A stretch of 64,000 nt of DNA from positions 1-64,000 of the forward strand of contig JAFXJY010000016.1 in assembly GCA_017531985.1 (NCBI GenBank), read 5' to 3'. The notes below the pieces were generated by a model. The model was given only the letters and a program-made list of their open reading frames with translations. It did not search any database and was not told the DNA's origin. Below, in pieces: positions 27,213 to 36,226 of the stretch; position 1 is the first letter of the stretch; each line of letters starts with the position of its first letter. Origin of the DNA: Bacteroidaceae bacterium. Lineage in GTDB: Bacteria > Bacteroidota > Bacteroidia > Bacteroidales > Barnesiellaceae_A. The position numbers were made by a program, and so were the translations under genes.

Positions 27213-29837
27213 TTATGATACAACCAATTCACACAATTTATCGTATGCTTCGGTGAGACGAGCCGCATCTTTACCTCCTGCTTGGGCAAAGTGGGGCTGA
27301 CCACCACCACCGCCTTGGATAAGACGAGCCGCTTCACGGACTATCTGTGAGGCATTCTTTCCGCCTGACACAACATCATCACTGAGCATAACGGTGAGCA
27401 ATGGTTTCTCTTCACCGACTTTCTTGGTTGCTGCCACAAAAGCCATCTTCTCGGTAATCTCGCCACGAAGCATGAATGCTAAGTCCTTGGCTACCTCGGG
27501 AAGCATAGGACCAATATATGAGAGTAGCATTATACCATTTATCTCCTTGGCATTCTTGATGAGCATCTCTTTGATGGCAAGCGTACGTTCTTTGGTAAAT
27601 TCATTTACCTGATTACGCAAGTCACTGTTCTCTGAGATTGACTTCTCGATTGTCTGTATAATGTTGGCAGCGTTGTTAAAGAGTGAACGAATCTGCTTAA
27701 CAGTGTTCTCCACTTCGTTCATCATCTCCTCCACTTTGCTACCCGTAATAGCCTCAATACGACGTATTCCGGCAGCAATAGAACTTTCGCTGATGATGCG
27801 TATCATACCTATGTTGCCTGTGTTGCGTACATGAGTACCACCGCACAACTCAACCGATGAACCGAATCGAACAACACGCACTTCGTCACCATATTTCTCA
27901 CCGAAGAGAGCCATAGCACCCATAGCTCGTGCATCGGCAATGGGCATGTTGCGATGCTCGTCGAGAGGCATGGCTTGGCGTACCTTGGCATTGGCAATGC
28001 GTTCTACTTGTCTCAACTCTTCGTCAGTGACTTTCTGGAAGTGAGAGAAGTCAAATCGTAACGAATCGGGCGATACATATGAACCCTTCTGCTCGACATG
28101 TGTTCCCAACACTTCACGCAGTGCCTCGTGGAGCAAGTGCGTAGCCGAGTGGTTACATGATGTAGCAATGCGGGCTTCTTCATCAATGCGTGCATGGAAT
28201 GTCGCTGTGGGGTCGGATGGCAGTTGACGGCTGATGTGTACGGCAAGATTGTTTTCACGCTTGGTATTCTCTATGACGATTACCTCTTCGCCCATAGTCA
28301 GTGTTCCACTATCACCCACCTGACCACCCATCTCGGCATAGAATGGTGTGCGGTCGAGTACTATCTGATAATATTCTTGATTTTTCTGTTTTACCTTTCG
28401 GTAACGGAGTATTTCGGCATCGCATTCATTCAAGTCGTAGCCTACAAACTCGGGTTCACCCTCACGCACTGTCACCCAGTCTCCGGCTTCGATTGCTGCT
28501 GCATTGCGGGCTCTATTCTTCTGTTGTTGCATTTCGGCATCAAACTCTTCGATGTTTACACTCATGCCATGCTCTTTGAGGATTAGCTCAGTGAGGTCAA
28601 GAGGGAATCCGTAAGTGTCGTATAGTGTAAAGGCATCTTTACCACTGATTACACTTTTTTGAGCAGCAGCAGTGTCGCTCATTACTTTATCTAACAAGCG
28701 GATACCTGTCTCCAATGTACGCAAAAATGCATCCTCTTCTTCTTTGATAACTTTGGCAATAAGGTCGCGTTGAGTCGACAACTCAGGATAAGCATCCCCC
28801 ATTGTGTCTATCAGTATATCTATCAGGCGGTACATGAAGGCCTGACGTTGTCCTAAGAATGTGTAACCGTAACGAACGGCACGACGCAGGATGCGACGTA
28901 TCACATATCCGGCTTTGGCATTCGATGGTAATTGACCATCGGTTATCGAGAATGCTATGGTGCGTATGTGGTCGGCTATTACACGCATAGCCACATCGTC
29001 TTGGGCATTGTCGCCGTAACGCTTGCCACACATCTCTCCGATAACGGTGATAATGGGTTGGAACACATCGGTGTCATAGTTTGATGTCTTACCTTGCAGA
29101 GCCATGCACAAGCGTTCAAATCCCATACCCGTATCTATTACCTTGGCAGGAAGTGCTTCCAATGAACCATCGGCTTTGCGATTATATTGCATGAATACAA
29201 GATTCCATATCTCTATTACTTGTGGATTGCTCTGGTTCACAAGCGAACGACCATCGACCGAGGCTCGTTCCTCGTCACTACGCAGGTCGATGTGTATCTC
29301 GGAGCAAGGTCCGCATGGACCGGTGTCGCCCATTTCCCAGAAGTTGTCTTTGCGATTTCCGTTGATAATGTGGTCGGCTGGTAAGTGTTTTTCCCAGTAT
29401 CCGGCAGCCTCATTGTCTCGTTCAAGACCTTCTGGCTCATATCCTTCAAATACGGTTGCATACAAGCGGTCGGGCGACAATTTAAGTACATCTACAAGAT
29501 ACTCCCATGCCCAGTCGATAGCCTCTTTTTTAAAATAGTCGCCAAACGACCAGTTGCCCAACATCTCGAACATGGTGTGGTGATATGTATCATGTCCCAC
29601 CTCCTCGAGGTCGTTGTGCTTGCCACTCACGCGAAGGCACTTTTGAGAGTCGGCAACACGAGGATATTTAACTGCTACATTGCCCAGAATTATATCCTTA
29701 AACTGATTCATACCGGCATTGGTAAACATCAATGTCGGGTCATCTTTGATTACCATCGGTGCCGATGGTACAATCTGATGCTCTTTGGAGCGGAAGAAAA
29801 CTTTGAATGATTCTCTGATTTCTTTTGCAGTAAGCAT
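27213..29837 (-). CDS. alaS: alanine--tRNA ligase
   Basis: AlaRS of 874 residues, full length. The class II aminoacylation domain comes first ([28 protein letters not shown]), followed by the editing domain with zinc-type [11 protein letters not shown] and [10 protein letters not shown] motifs, and a C-terminal DHHA1 domain ending with the Gly-rich [14 protein letters not shown]. It attaches alanine to tRNA-Ala and clears Ser/Gly mischarging. A minus-strand -7 box at 29934-29941 lies upstream. Confidence 0.97.
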   Translation of the reverse strand: MLTAKEIRESFKVFFRSKEHQIVPSAPMVIKDDPTLMFTNAGMNQFKDIILGNVAVKYPRVADSQKCLRVSGKHNDLEEVGHDTYHHTMFEMLGNWSFGDYFKKEAIDWAWEYLVDVLKLSPDRLYATVFEGYEPEGLERDNEAAGYWEKHLPADHIINGNRKDNFWEMGDTGPCGPCSEIHIDLRSDEERASVDGRSLVNQSNPQVIEIWNLVFMQYNRKADGSLEALPAKVIDTGMGFERLCMALQGKTSNYDTDVFQPIITVIGEMCGKRYGDNAQDDVAMRVIADHIRTIAFSITDGQLPSNAKAGYVIRRILRRAVRYGYTFLGQRQAFMYRLIDILIDTMGDAYPELSTQRDLIAKVIKEEEDAFLRTLETGIRLLDKVMSDTAAAQKSVISGKDAFTLYDTYGFPLDLTELILKEHGMSVNIEEFDAEMQQQKNRARNAAAIEAGDWVTVREGEPEFVGYDLNECDAEILRYRKVKQKNQEYYQIVLDRTPFYAEMGGQVGDSGTLTMGEEVIVIENTKRENNLAVHISRQLPSDPTATFHARIDEEARIATSCNHSATHLLHEALREVLGTHVEQKGSYVSPDSLRFDFSHFQKVTDEELRQVERIANAKVRQAMPLDEHRNMPIADARAMGAMALFGEKYGDEVRVVRFGSSVELCGGTHVRNTGNIGMIRIISESSIAAGIRRIEAITGSKVEEMMNEVENTVKQIRSLFNNAANIIQTIEKSISENSDLRNQVNEFTKERTLAIKEMLIKNAKEINGIMLLSYIGPMLPEVAKDLAFMLRGEITEKMAFVAATKKVGEEKPLLTVMLSDDVVSGGKNASQIVREAARLIQGGGGGQPHFAQAGGKDAARLTEAYDKLCELVVS

Positions 29838-29933
29838 ATTTTTCGGTTTTATTTTATTGGTTTTTACTTCATTTTTACCGCATCACAATATAAAATATAG
29901 TGTGATACAATTAATATTATTGAAAACAGTTTG

Positions 29934-29941
29934 CAAAAATA
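29934..29941 (-). promoter_or_regulatory. -7 box of alaS
   Basis: Minus-strand TATTTTTG fits TAnnTTTG about 97 bases before the alaS start. No convincing -33 box at standard distance was seen. Confidence 0.4.
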
Positions 29942-30023
29942 ACCCAAAATATTAATTTTGCAGCAATTCTTTGACAAAAAAGTGACTACTTTAATTCATT
30001 TTTTTGTTGTTAAAGATATTTCA

Positions 30024-30031
30024 TACCTTTA
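30024..30031 (+). promoter_or_regulatory. -7-like box of the M23 peptidase operon
   Basis: TACCTTTA, one base from consensus, with a TTTG at 30003-30006 upstream; the start codon follows at 30047. Confidence 0.45.
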
Positions 30032-30046
30032 CAAATAAAACAAATA

Positions 30047-31000
30047 GTGAGCCAAAAGAAGTACTATATATTTAATAATCAGACTGGTGAGTACGAGCCT
30101 GTGCCAATATTAGGCTCTCGTCTACGCACCACCATCTGGGTTGTTACTTCGTGTATAGTTCTATGTACGGTACTTATCCTATTGGTGTTCTTTTTCTTCG
30201 GTTCACCACAAGATGAGTTGCTCAAACGCGAGAACGAACGATTAAAGACTCAGTATGCACTATTGCAACACCGAGTTGACGATGCCATGATTGTACTCGA
30301 AGACTTGCAACAACGAGATGACAATCTGTATAGGGTGGTAATGCAAGCTGACCCGATAGGTCGAAAAGTGCGAAATGCAGGTGTCGATAATGCAGCACGA
30401 TATGCCGAGTTGCTACAAATGTCGAACGGACAACTTGTTGCATCGGTTACTCGCGATGTTGACCGCTTGTCACGCAACCTATATGTGCAAGACAATTCAT
30501 TCAACGAACTTGTTGACCTTGCACATCAACAGGAAGACCGTCTGCAACACATCCCTGCCATTCAGCCTGTTGCTCAAAAGGATGTACGACGCATAGGTTC
30601 GGGCTTTGGATGGCGTATTGACCCCATAAGCGGTCTGCGTACTTATCATGATGGACTTGACTTGTCGGCCAATACGGGTGTGCCTGTTTATCTTACCGGT
30701 GATGCAACTGTAACCTTTACCGGTTGGAAACAAGGATATGGACGCACCATTGAAGTAGATCATGGTTATGGATATGTAACACGTTATGCACACTTGCACA
30801 AAATAGAAGTGCAGAAAGGACAATCTCTCAAACGAGGCGTAAAAATAGGGCAAGTGGGTAGCTCGGGAAAAAGTACTGGACCTCACCTTCACTACGAGGT
30901 TATATTTCGTGGTCGTAACGTCGACCCCATCAACTATTTCTTTCTCGACCTATCGCCCGAAGAATATGATCGCTTGATACAAGAAGTAGGAAACCTTTAA
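30047..31000 (+). CDS. M23-family murein metallopeptidase, membrane-anchored
   Basis: A 317-residue cell-wall endopeptidase-like protein starting at GTG. One membrane helix (about 29-51), then a coiled coil (about 55-100), then an M23/LytM domain (about 195-300) with zinc-ligand motifs YHDGLDLS and HLHYEV and the GYGYVTRYAHLHK stretch. The metal-binding residues are present, so an active enzyme rather than an EnvC-type activator is plausible. A MerR regulator follows after 11 bases in the same transcript. Confidence 0.9.
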   Translation: MSQKKYYIFNNQTGEYEPVPILGSRLRTTIWVVTSCIVLCTVLILLVFFFFGSPQDELLKRENERLKTQYALLQHRVDDAMIVLEDLQQRDDNLYRVVMQADPIGRKVRNAGVDNAARYAELLQMSNGQLVASVTRDVDRLSRNLYVQDNSFNELVDLAHQQEDRLQHIPAIQPVAQKDVRRIGSGFGWRIDPISGLRTYHDGLDLSANTGVPVYLTGDATVTFTGWKQGYGRTIEVDHGYGYVTRYAHLHKIEVQKGQSLKRGVKIGQVGSSGKSTGPHLHYEVIFRGRNVDPINYFFLDLSPEEYDRLIQEVGNL

Positions 31001-31011
31001 ATGCCGCAGTC

Positions 31012-31362
31012 ATGAGCAACAATACCAACAATGATAAAGAGAAAACATTTTATTCCATAGGTGAGGTTTCTCAAATGTTAGGCATTCCCACATCGACTTT
31101 GCGATATTGGGAGAAAGAACTTCCTACTATTAACCCTCGTAAGAGTCAAGGAGGAACTCGCAAATACCACATTTCCGATATTGAAGAGTTGAAACTCATA
31201 CATCGGTTGGTGAAGGATGAAGGACACACTATTGAAGGAGCAAAGAAAATACTACGTCGTCGCCGTCACTCTGAGATGACTAAGAGTGACATAATCCGAC
31301 GCTTACAAGATATACGACAAGAAATCATGGGTATCTTGCAAGAACTCGAAGAGAATATGTAA
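31012..31362 (+). CDS. MerR-family transcriptional regulator
   Basis: A 116-residue DNA-binding protein. The MerR winged helix is at residues 13-80 (YSIGEVSQMLGIPTSTLRYW, KYHISDIEELKLIHRLVKDE). It ends in a short coiled coil without a recognisable ligand domain, as in the small MerR proteins downstream of M23 genes in Bacteroidetes. Its targets are unknown. Confidence 0.88.
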   Translation: MSNNTNNDKEKTFYSIGEVSQMLGIPTSTLRYWEKELPTINPRKSQGGTRKYHISDIEELKLIHRLVKDEGHTIEGAKKILRRRRHSEMTKSDIIRRLQDIRQEIMGILQELEENM

Positions 31363-31387
31363 GGTATAATGGGTCGTACCGTTGTAT

Positions 31388-31437
31388 AAGAACAGCACCC
31401 ATGAAGTTCGACTTGAATTTCATGGGTGCTGTTCTTT
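31388..31437. terminator. bidirectional terminator
   Basis: AAGAACAGCACCCATGAA pairs with TTCATGGGTGCTGTTCTT across a 14-base loop, between the converging MerR and nadC genes. Confidence 0.85.
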
Positions 31438-31479
31438 ATGTCGTATTCTCTTCACAAGAAGAGATGTCGTGTGAGGTTG

Positions 31480-32328
31480 TCAGCAAGCCTTGAAACTCAT
31501 GTCAAGACCTTTTACCGAGTGGGTGAGTGCTCCCACCGATACATAGTCGACACCACATTCGGCATACGAGCGTATAGTGTCAATGGTGATACCTCCCGAC
31601 GACTCGGTTTCGTAGCGATGGTCAATGAGTCGGACAGCTTCGCGGGTGAGGTCAGTGCTGAAATTATCAAGCATGATGCGGTCTACTCCGCCCACACGCA
31701 ATACTTCTTTGAGTTCTTCCATATTGCGAACTTCAATCTCTATTTTCAACTCTTTGCCTTTGTTGCGTAGATATTCCTTGGCACGAAGAATGGCATTTTC
31801 AATACCTCCTGCAAAGTCGACATGATTATCTTTGAGCAAAATCATGTCAAACAAGCCTATGCGGTGGTTTACACCGCCACCTATTTTTACAGCCTCTTTC
31901 TCTATCATACGCATGCCGGGAGTGGTCTTGCGAGTGTCCAATACGCGAGTGCCTGTTCCTTCGAGAAGTCTTACATAGCGACGAGTGGTTGTAGCAATTC
32001 CGCTCATACGTTGCATAATGTTGAGCATGGTGCGTTCTACTTGCAATAGCGATTGTACACGTCCTTCTACAACAAATGCTACATCACCGGGCTTAACCTC
32101 AGTGCCATCTTCGATGTAGGTTGTAATTTTTAATTGTGGGTCAAAGTAGTTAATGACACGTCGAGCCATTTCGACTCCGGCCAATACACCTTCTTCCTTG
32201 ATGAGTAATTTTTGTTTGCCCATCTCATTGTCGGGTATACAACACAAGGTGGTGTGGTCGCCATCGCCTATATCTTCGTTAAATGCCAGACGTATGAGTT
32301 CGTCGATTAGTTCTTGTGGAGTTTTCAT
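31480..32328 (-). CDS. nadC: nicotinate-nucleotide pyrophosphorylase
   Basis: NadC, 282 residues: makes nicotinate mononucleotide from quinolinate and PRPP in NAD synthesis. Motifs RKTTPGMR, GGVNHRIGLFD, LKDNH, IEIEVRN and MLDNF are all present, as is the final SVGALTHS. It is the last gene of a minus-strand run behind a sugar aminotransferase (20-base gap), so it may be transcribed with nucleotide-sugar genes. Confidence 0.95.
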   Translation of the reverse strand: MKTPQELIDELIRLAFNEDIGDGDHTTLCCIPDNEMGKQKLLIKEEGVLAGVEMARRVINYFDPQLKITTYIEDGTEVKPGDVAFVVEGRVQSLLQVERTMLNIMQRMSGIATTTRRYVRLLEGTGTRVLDTRKTTPGMRMIEKEAVKIGGGVNHRIGLFDMILLKDNHVDFAGGIENAILRAKEYLRNKGKELKIEIEVRNMEELKEVLRVGGVDRIMLDNFSTDLTREAVRLIDHRYETESSGGITIDTIRSYAECGVDYVSVGALTHSVKGLDMSFKAC

Positions 32329-32348
32329 AATTTGTTATGATGTTATGG

Positions 32349-33467
32349 TTATTTATATTCAAATCGGTTTATTACAGTAATGATATAATGTACATCATCA
32401 TCGCTCAGATAGGGGGCAATGGGGATGCTAACTACCTCACGAGCGAGCTGCTCGGTGATGGGTAATGATGTGTCGCAATAGCTAAGGTACGCTCCCTGTT
32501 TGTGTGGAGGAATAGGGTAGTGTATGCCGGTCTCTATGCCGTTGTCCGACATATATTGCATGAATGCCTCACGATGGGGTGTGCGTATGACATATTGATG
32601 CCACACATGCGATTGCCTCTCTTGTGGTAGTGTCGGTGTTGTGATAAAAGGGTTGTTTATCCCCGAGGTGTAGAGTTCGGCCAATTCGCTTCTTCGTTCG
32701 TTAGCGTCATGCAATCCGGGTAATTTCACTCGCAATACAGCTGCTTGCATCTCATCGATACGACTATTCAATCCTTGATGGTTATAGACATATCGCTTGT
32801 GACCTCCATAATTACCCAAGGCTCTTACCATCATGGCAAGTTGCTCGTTGTGTGTTGTTACCATGCCGGCGTCGCCCATAGCTCCCAAGTTTTTACCCGG
32901 ATAGAAACTTGTAGCAGCTGCATCGCCCAGTGTGCCGGTATATCGTCCATCGGGAATCTTGGCACCTAAGGCTTGGGCATTGTCCTCAATGATGAGTAGC
33001 CCTCTCTTGCGACAGCGTTCGATAAAGTCGTTGTCCCAACAGGCTTGACCATAGAGATGTACCAAAAGAATGGCTCGCGTGTGAGGTGTGATGGACTGCT
33101 CGGCAAGCGTGAAGTCTAAGTTGTGAGTTGTTGCGTCGGGGTCAATAAGCCGTGGGATAAGTCCGCAATCGGTTATGGCCAATACCGATGCTATAAATGT
33201 GTTGGCAGGAACTATAACTTCGTCACCATGTTGTAGTTGCCCCATTTCGATATATGCCTTGAAGATGAGTCGTAAAGCATCAAGACCATTGGCTACACCT
33301 ACAACATGTCCCACTTGTAGATATGCACTCATCTCATTCTCAAAACGTTCAGTCTCTTGACCTCGAAGATACCAACCCGAGTCGATAACGCGTGATATGG
33401 CATCTTTGATGTCTTGTGCGTAAGGAGCATTAAGGCGTTGCAGTGACAATAGTTCGTAGTGTTCCAT
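32349..33467 (-). CDS. DegT/DnrJ-family nucleotide-sugar aminotransferase (FdtB/QdtB-like)
   Basis: A 372-residue PLP transaminase. The PLP lysine is in SFYPGKNLGAMGDAG, and VGVANGLDALRL, EDNAQALGA and GIHYPIPPHKQ are typical of the FdtB/QdtB/WecE group. Placed directly after two FdtA-like ketoisomerases (3-base gap), it most likely makes dTDP-3-amino-3,6-dideoxyhexose for a surface glycan. Whether the product is the galacto or gluco isomer cannot be told. Confidence 0.88.
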   Translation of the reverse strand: MEHYELLSLQRLNAPYAQDIKDAISRVIDSGWYLRGQETERFENEMSAYLQVGHVVGVANGLDALRLIFKAYIEMGQLQHGDEVIVPANTFIASVLAITDCGLIPRLIDPDATTHNLDFTLAEQSITPHTRAILLVHLYGQACWDNDFIERCRKRGLLIIEDNAQALGAKIPDGRYTGTLGDAAATSFYPGKNLGAMGDAGMVTTHNEQLAMMVRALGNYGGHKRYVYNHQGLNSRIDEMQAAVLRVKLPGLHDANERRSELAELYTSGINNPFITTPTLPQERQSHVWHQYVIRTPHREAFMQYMSDNGIETGIHYPIPPHKQGAYLSYCDTSLPITEQLAREVVSIPIAPYLSDDDVHYIITVINRFEYK

Positions 33468-33470
33468 TGC

Positions 33471-33899
33471 TTATATGTTTCTAATGTATTCTACAAATTC
33501 ATTATAATCGCGTATATAATCTTCTTCGTCATAATGTTCCGATGCCAATACTAAGCATACCGCTCCCGACGAAAAGTTATTAAGTTCACGCCATATGCCC
33601 GAGCGTATATGCAGCCCCATATATGGACGATTGAGTGTTACCGTTCGGCGATTGTAGCCATCGTCAATCACAACATCGAAGCTACCACTTACAGCAATAA
33701 TAAACTGTTGCAAAAGGCGATGAGCATGTCCCCCTCGAGCTTCCCCCGATGGAATATCATACAAGTAGTAAACTCTCTTGACATCGAATGGTATGGAAAT
33801 ACCATTCTCCACCACTGTCAAGTTGCCATTGATGCGAGTGTGCTTGGGTAAGTTTACCACTTGGCAGTCATTTATCGTATGTAGGCTGTTGTCATTCAT
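33471..33899 (-). CDS. FdtA-like dTDP-4-keto-6-deoxyglucose 3,4-ketoisomerase
   Basis: A 142-residue WxcM-like cupin. It keeps the GGHAHR histidine pair that forms the active site of FdtA/QdtA, plus SGSFDVVIDDG and GIWRELNNFS. It would convert dTDP-4-keto-6-deoxyglucose to its 3-keto isomer for the following aminotransferase. Its start overlaps the upstream homologue by 8 bases, implying translational coupling. Confidence 0.87.
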   Translation of the reverse strand: MNDNSLHTINDCQVVNLPKHTRINGNLTVVENGISIPFDVKRVYYLYDIPSGEARGGHAHRLLQQFIIAVSGSFDVVIDDGYNRRTVTLNRPYMGLHIRSGIWRELNNFSSGAVCLVLASEHYDEEDYIRDYNEFVEYIRNI

Positions 33900-34299
33900 C
33901 CCTGTTTAGCTCTTTCTTGTATAGTGCATAGTCCTCAATATAGTCGATAGCATCGTATAGTGTCGAACTCAATACCATCGCCACCGATCCGGTTGAGAAG
34001 TTATCCAATTCACGCCACATCATGTTGGGAATGTACAATCCGTGATGTGAACGGCACAGATGAAATCTGCGACGCTCATTCCCATCATCGAGTATGACAT
34101 CGAAACTTCCCGAGAGAGCTACGATAAACTCATGTTGCGTGCGGAAGGCATGACCTGTGCGGTGTGCTCCTCCCGGTACATCATATATCCAGTAGGTGCG
34201 TGCTATCTCGAAGGGTAGTGTTGTTCCACTCTCTATTATCGAAAGATTACCGCGACGGTCGTGCTTTGTAGTCAATTCTATAATATGTACTTGCTCCAT
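33892..34299 (-). CDS. second FdtA-like cupin (sugar ketoisomerase homologue)
   Basis: A 135-residue paralogue of the next gene, starting MEQVHIIELTTKHD (alternative ATG 34305). It has WIYDVPGG, SGSFDVILDDG and MMWRELDNFS, but the active-site stretch reads RTGHAFRTQHE, with Phe in place of the second His of GGHAHR. This belongs to a known GHAF/GHAY-type variant group, so it may use another substrate or work as a heteromer with its neighbour. A -7-like box at 34315-34322 leaves little or no leader. Confidence 0.82.
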   Translation of the reverse strand: MEQVHIIELTTKHDRRGNLSIIESGTTLPFEIARTYWIYDVPGGAHRTGHAFRTQHEFIVALSGSFDVILDDGNERRRFHLCRSHHGLYIPNMMWRELDNFSTGSVAMVLSSTLYDAIDYIEDYALYKKELNRDE

Positions 34300-34314
34300 G
34301 CCCATACTATCTTG

Positions 34315-34322
34315 CGAAGATA
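34315..34322 (-). promoter_or_regulatory. -7-like box of the ketoisomerase operon
   Basis: Minus-strand TATCTTCG, one base off TAnnTTTG, ends about 15 bases before the start codon. Confidence 0.45.
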
Positions 34323-34448
34323 CAAAATAATTCTTAATAATTGAGGCCACACAAACCAAAAAACTTCTTTTATCCCTTCCGCCATCGTTTGCATAGTTAT
34401 AAATAACTAAAAAAATATCCACCCTTTTACTGTCCGAAACACTTTTGT

Positions 34449-34456
34449 TATCTTTG
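34449..34456 (+). promoter_or_regulatory. -7 box of pfkA
   Basis: TATCTTTG matches the consensus, leaving a leader of about 80 bases before pfkA. Confidence 0.6.
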
Positions 34457-34539
34457 TCACTCGATGACGGACTATATAGCCCGATTATGCTTTCATATTA
34501 TAAATAAGGGGGCTTCCCCTTGATAAAATTAGTATTATT

Positions 34540-35520
34540 ATGGGTGCAATCAATTGTATAGGTATCCTTACCTCGGGAGGCGATGCTCCCGGAATGAATG
34601 CCGCCATTCGTGCGGTGACTCGTGCTGCAATCTTCAACGGATTTGAAGTTAAAGGCATTTATCGTGGTTATCGTGGTCTTATTACCGGCGAAATCAAGCC
34701 TTTCAAGACCGAGAATGTAAGTAATATTATACAGCAAGGAGGAACAATCTTAAAAACTGCCCGTTGTCAAGAGTTTCAAACAGCCGAGGGTCGCCGTCAG
34801 GCTTATGAGACATTGCAACGCGAAGGTATTGATGCTCTTGTTGTAATAGGAGGCGATGGCTCGTTGACCGGTGCCCGCATCTTTGCACAAGAATATGACT
34901 ATCCTATTATAGGTCTGCCGGGAACCATCGATAACGACCTTTATGGTACTGACTTGACTATTGGTTACGATACAGCACTCAATACCATCATGGAGGCTGT
35001 CGATAAAATACGTGATACTGCTTCATCGCACGAGCGACTTTTCTTTATCGAAGTGATGGGACGTGATGCCGGCTTTCTGGCTCTAAATGGGGCTCTTGCC
35101 ACCGGCTGCGAAGCTGCTATCATCCCCGAAATCTCAACTGAGATTGACCAGCTGAAAGAACTTGTTGAAAATGGTTTCCGCAAGTCGAAAAACAGTAGTA
35201 TCGTATTGGTTGCCGAGAGTCCGCACACAGGAGGAGCCATGCAACTTGCCGAGCGTGTCAAGAATGAATATCCTCAATACGACGTGCGTGTAACAATTCT
35301 CGGACACATTCAACGCGGAGGATCTCCTTCGGCACAAGATCGCATCCTTGCCAGTCGGTTAGGTGCAGCTGCCATAGATGCACTGCTCGACGGACAACGC
35401 AATGTGATGGTGGGTATTCGTAACGACGAAATTGTGTATGTGCCGTTTAGCAGAGCTATTAAGTTTGACAAACCGATCAATCGCGAACTGCTCAATACGC
35501 TTCGCCGTCTTTCGATATAA
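34540..35520 (+). CDS. pfkA: ATP-dependent 6-phosphofructokinase
   Basis: PfkA of 326 residues. [15 protein letters not shown] binds [15 protein letters not shown] carries the Gly that marks ATP rather than pyrophosphate dependence, PGTIDND holds the catalytic Asp, and MGRDAG and [14 protein letters not shown] bind fructose 6-phosphate. Single-gene unit with its own promoter and terminator. Confidence 0.95.
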   Translation: MGAINCIGILTSGGDAPGMNAAIRAVTRAAIFNGFEVKGIYRGYRGLITGEIKPFKTENVSNIIQQGGTILKTARCQEFQTAEGRRQAYETLQREGIDALVVIGGDGSLTGARIFAQEYDYPIIGLPGTIDNDLYGTDLTIGYDTALNTIMEAVDKIRDTASSHERLFFIEVMGRDAGFLALNGALATGCEAAIIPEISTEIDQLKELVENGFRKSKNSSIVLVAESPHTGGAMQLAERVKNEYPQYDVRVTILGHIQRGGSPSAQDRILASRLGAAAIDALLDGQRNVMVGIRNDEIVYVPFSRAIKFDKPINRELLNTLRRLSI

Positions 35521-35548
35521 TAACTTGTTTGATTATATAACAGGACTG

Positions 35549-35579
35549 AGAGTCGTGCCAATGGGTGCGACTCTTTTTT
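35549..35579 (+). terminator. terminator of pfkA
   Basis: AGAGTCG pairs with CGACTCT around a 12-base loop, followed by six Ts. Confidence 0.8.
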
Positions 35580-35645
35580 GTTTTTATAGAAGATAGGGTG
35601 TGTTTGTTAAATATATCAAAATTTTATTGCGTATATTCTCGACGA

Positions 35646-35677
35646 TTTGTTTGCTAATATTTAATATCATATATTTG
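35646..35677 (+). promoter_or_regulatory. promoter of the small lipoprotein gene
   Basis: TTTG (35646-35649), 20 bases, then TATATTTG (35670-35677), followed by the start codon at 35711. Confidence 0.6.
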
Positions 35678-35710
35678 CCTCAAATACTTTAACCTTAAAA
35701 AGAGAGTGAT

Positions 35711-36106
35711 ATGAAAAACATTAAGAATTTTGCATGGATGTTATGTGCATTGTTGTGTATGACAGCCTTTACAGCTTGCGAAGATGATACGGAAGATTTT
35801 TATGGTATCAGTGTTGGCGAAATGAGTGACGCTTTCAAGGAGAATTATTTGCTGCAAACTTGTGTAGGAGTTGCCTTGACCGATCCTATGATTGAGGGCG
35901 TAGACGGTAGTGAAAAGTTACGCACTGAGAAAGAGGCTAAACAATGGTTCGATTCAGTGTGTGATAAAGTGAAAAATTCATGGACAATTGTCAATACCTT
36001 TGTAGCCATTGAGCCGGATACATGGTTGGAGTTGCAACTTGTCAATAGCAATAATGCTGTTGTAAAGACTAAGAAAGTAAAATTTGAAGTAAATAAAATA
36101 GAATAG
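35711..36106 (+). CDS. small lipoprotein of unknown function
   Basis: A 131-residue lipoprotein: signal peptide, lipobox FTAC (Cys near 23), then EDDTEDFYG typical of Bacteroidetes lipoprotein export signals (acidic residues after the Cys). The mature part has no family I recognise; it contains one internal Cys pair (CVGV, SVCDK) and a C-terminal beta-rich stretch. It has its own promoter and terminator. It may be surface-exposed, judged from the acidic export signal. Confidence 0.75.
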   Translation: MKNIKNFAWMLCALLCMTAFTACEDDTEDFYGISVGEMSDAFKENYLLQTCVGVALTDPMIEGVDGSEKLRTEKEAKQWFDSVCDKVKNSWTIVNTFVAIEPDTWLELQLVNSNNAVVKTKKVKFEVNKIE

Positions 36107-36138
36107 AATAAAATAAAAATTGTTCTTCATAACAACGT

Positions 36139-36177
36139 AAAACCCGCGGAGCGATAAATGTCCGCGGGTTTTATTTT
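36139..36177. terminator. bidirectional GC-rich terminator
   Basis: AAAACCCGCGGA pairs perfectly with TCCGCGGGTTTT around a 10-base loop, between the lipoprotein gene and the converging TonB receptor gene. Confidence 0.88.
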
Positions 36178-36226
36178 TATCTTGATAAATACAAAGGGAT
36201 ATTTATCAAGTTACATGATTCGATTC

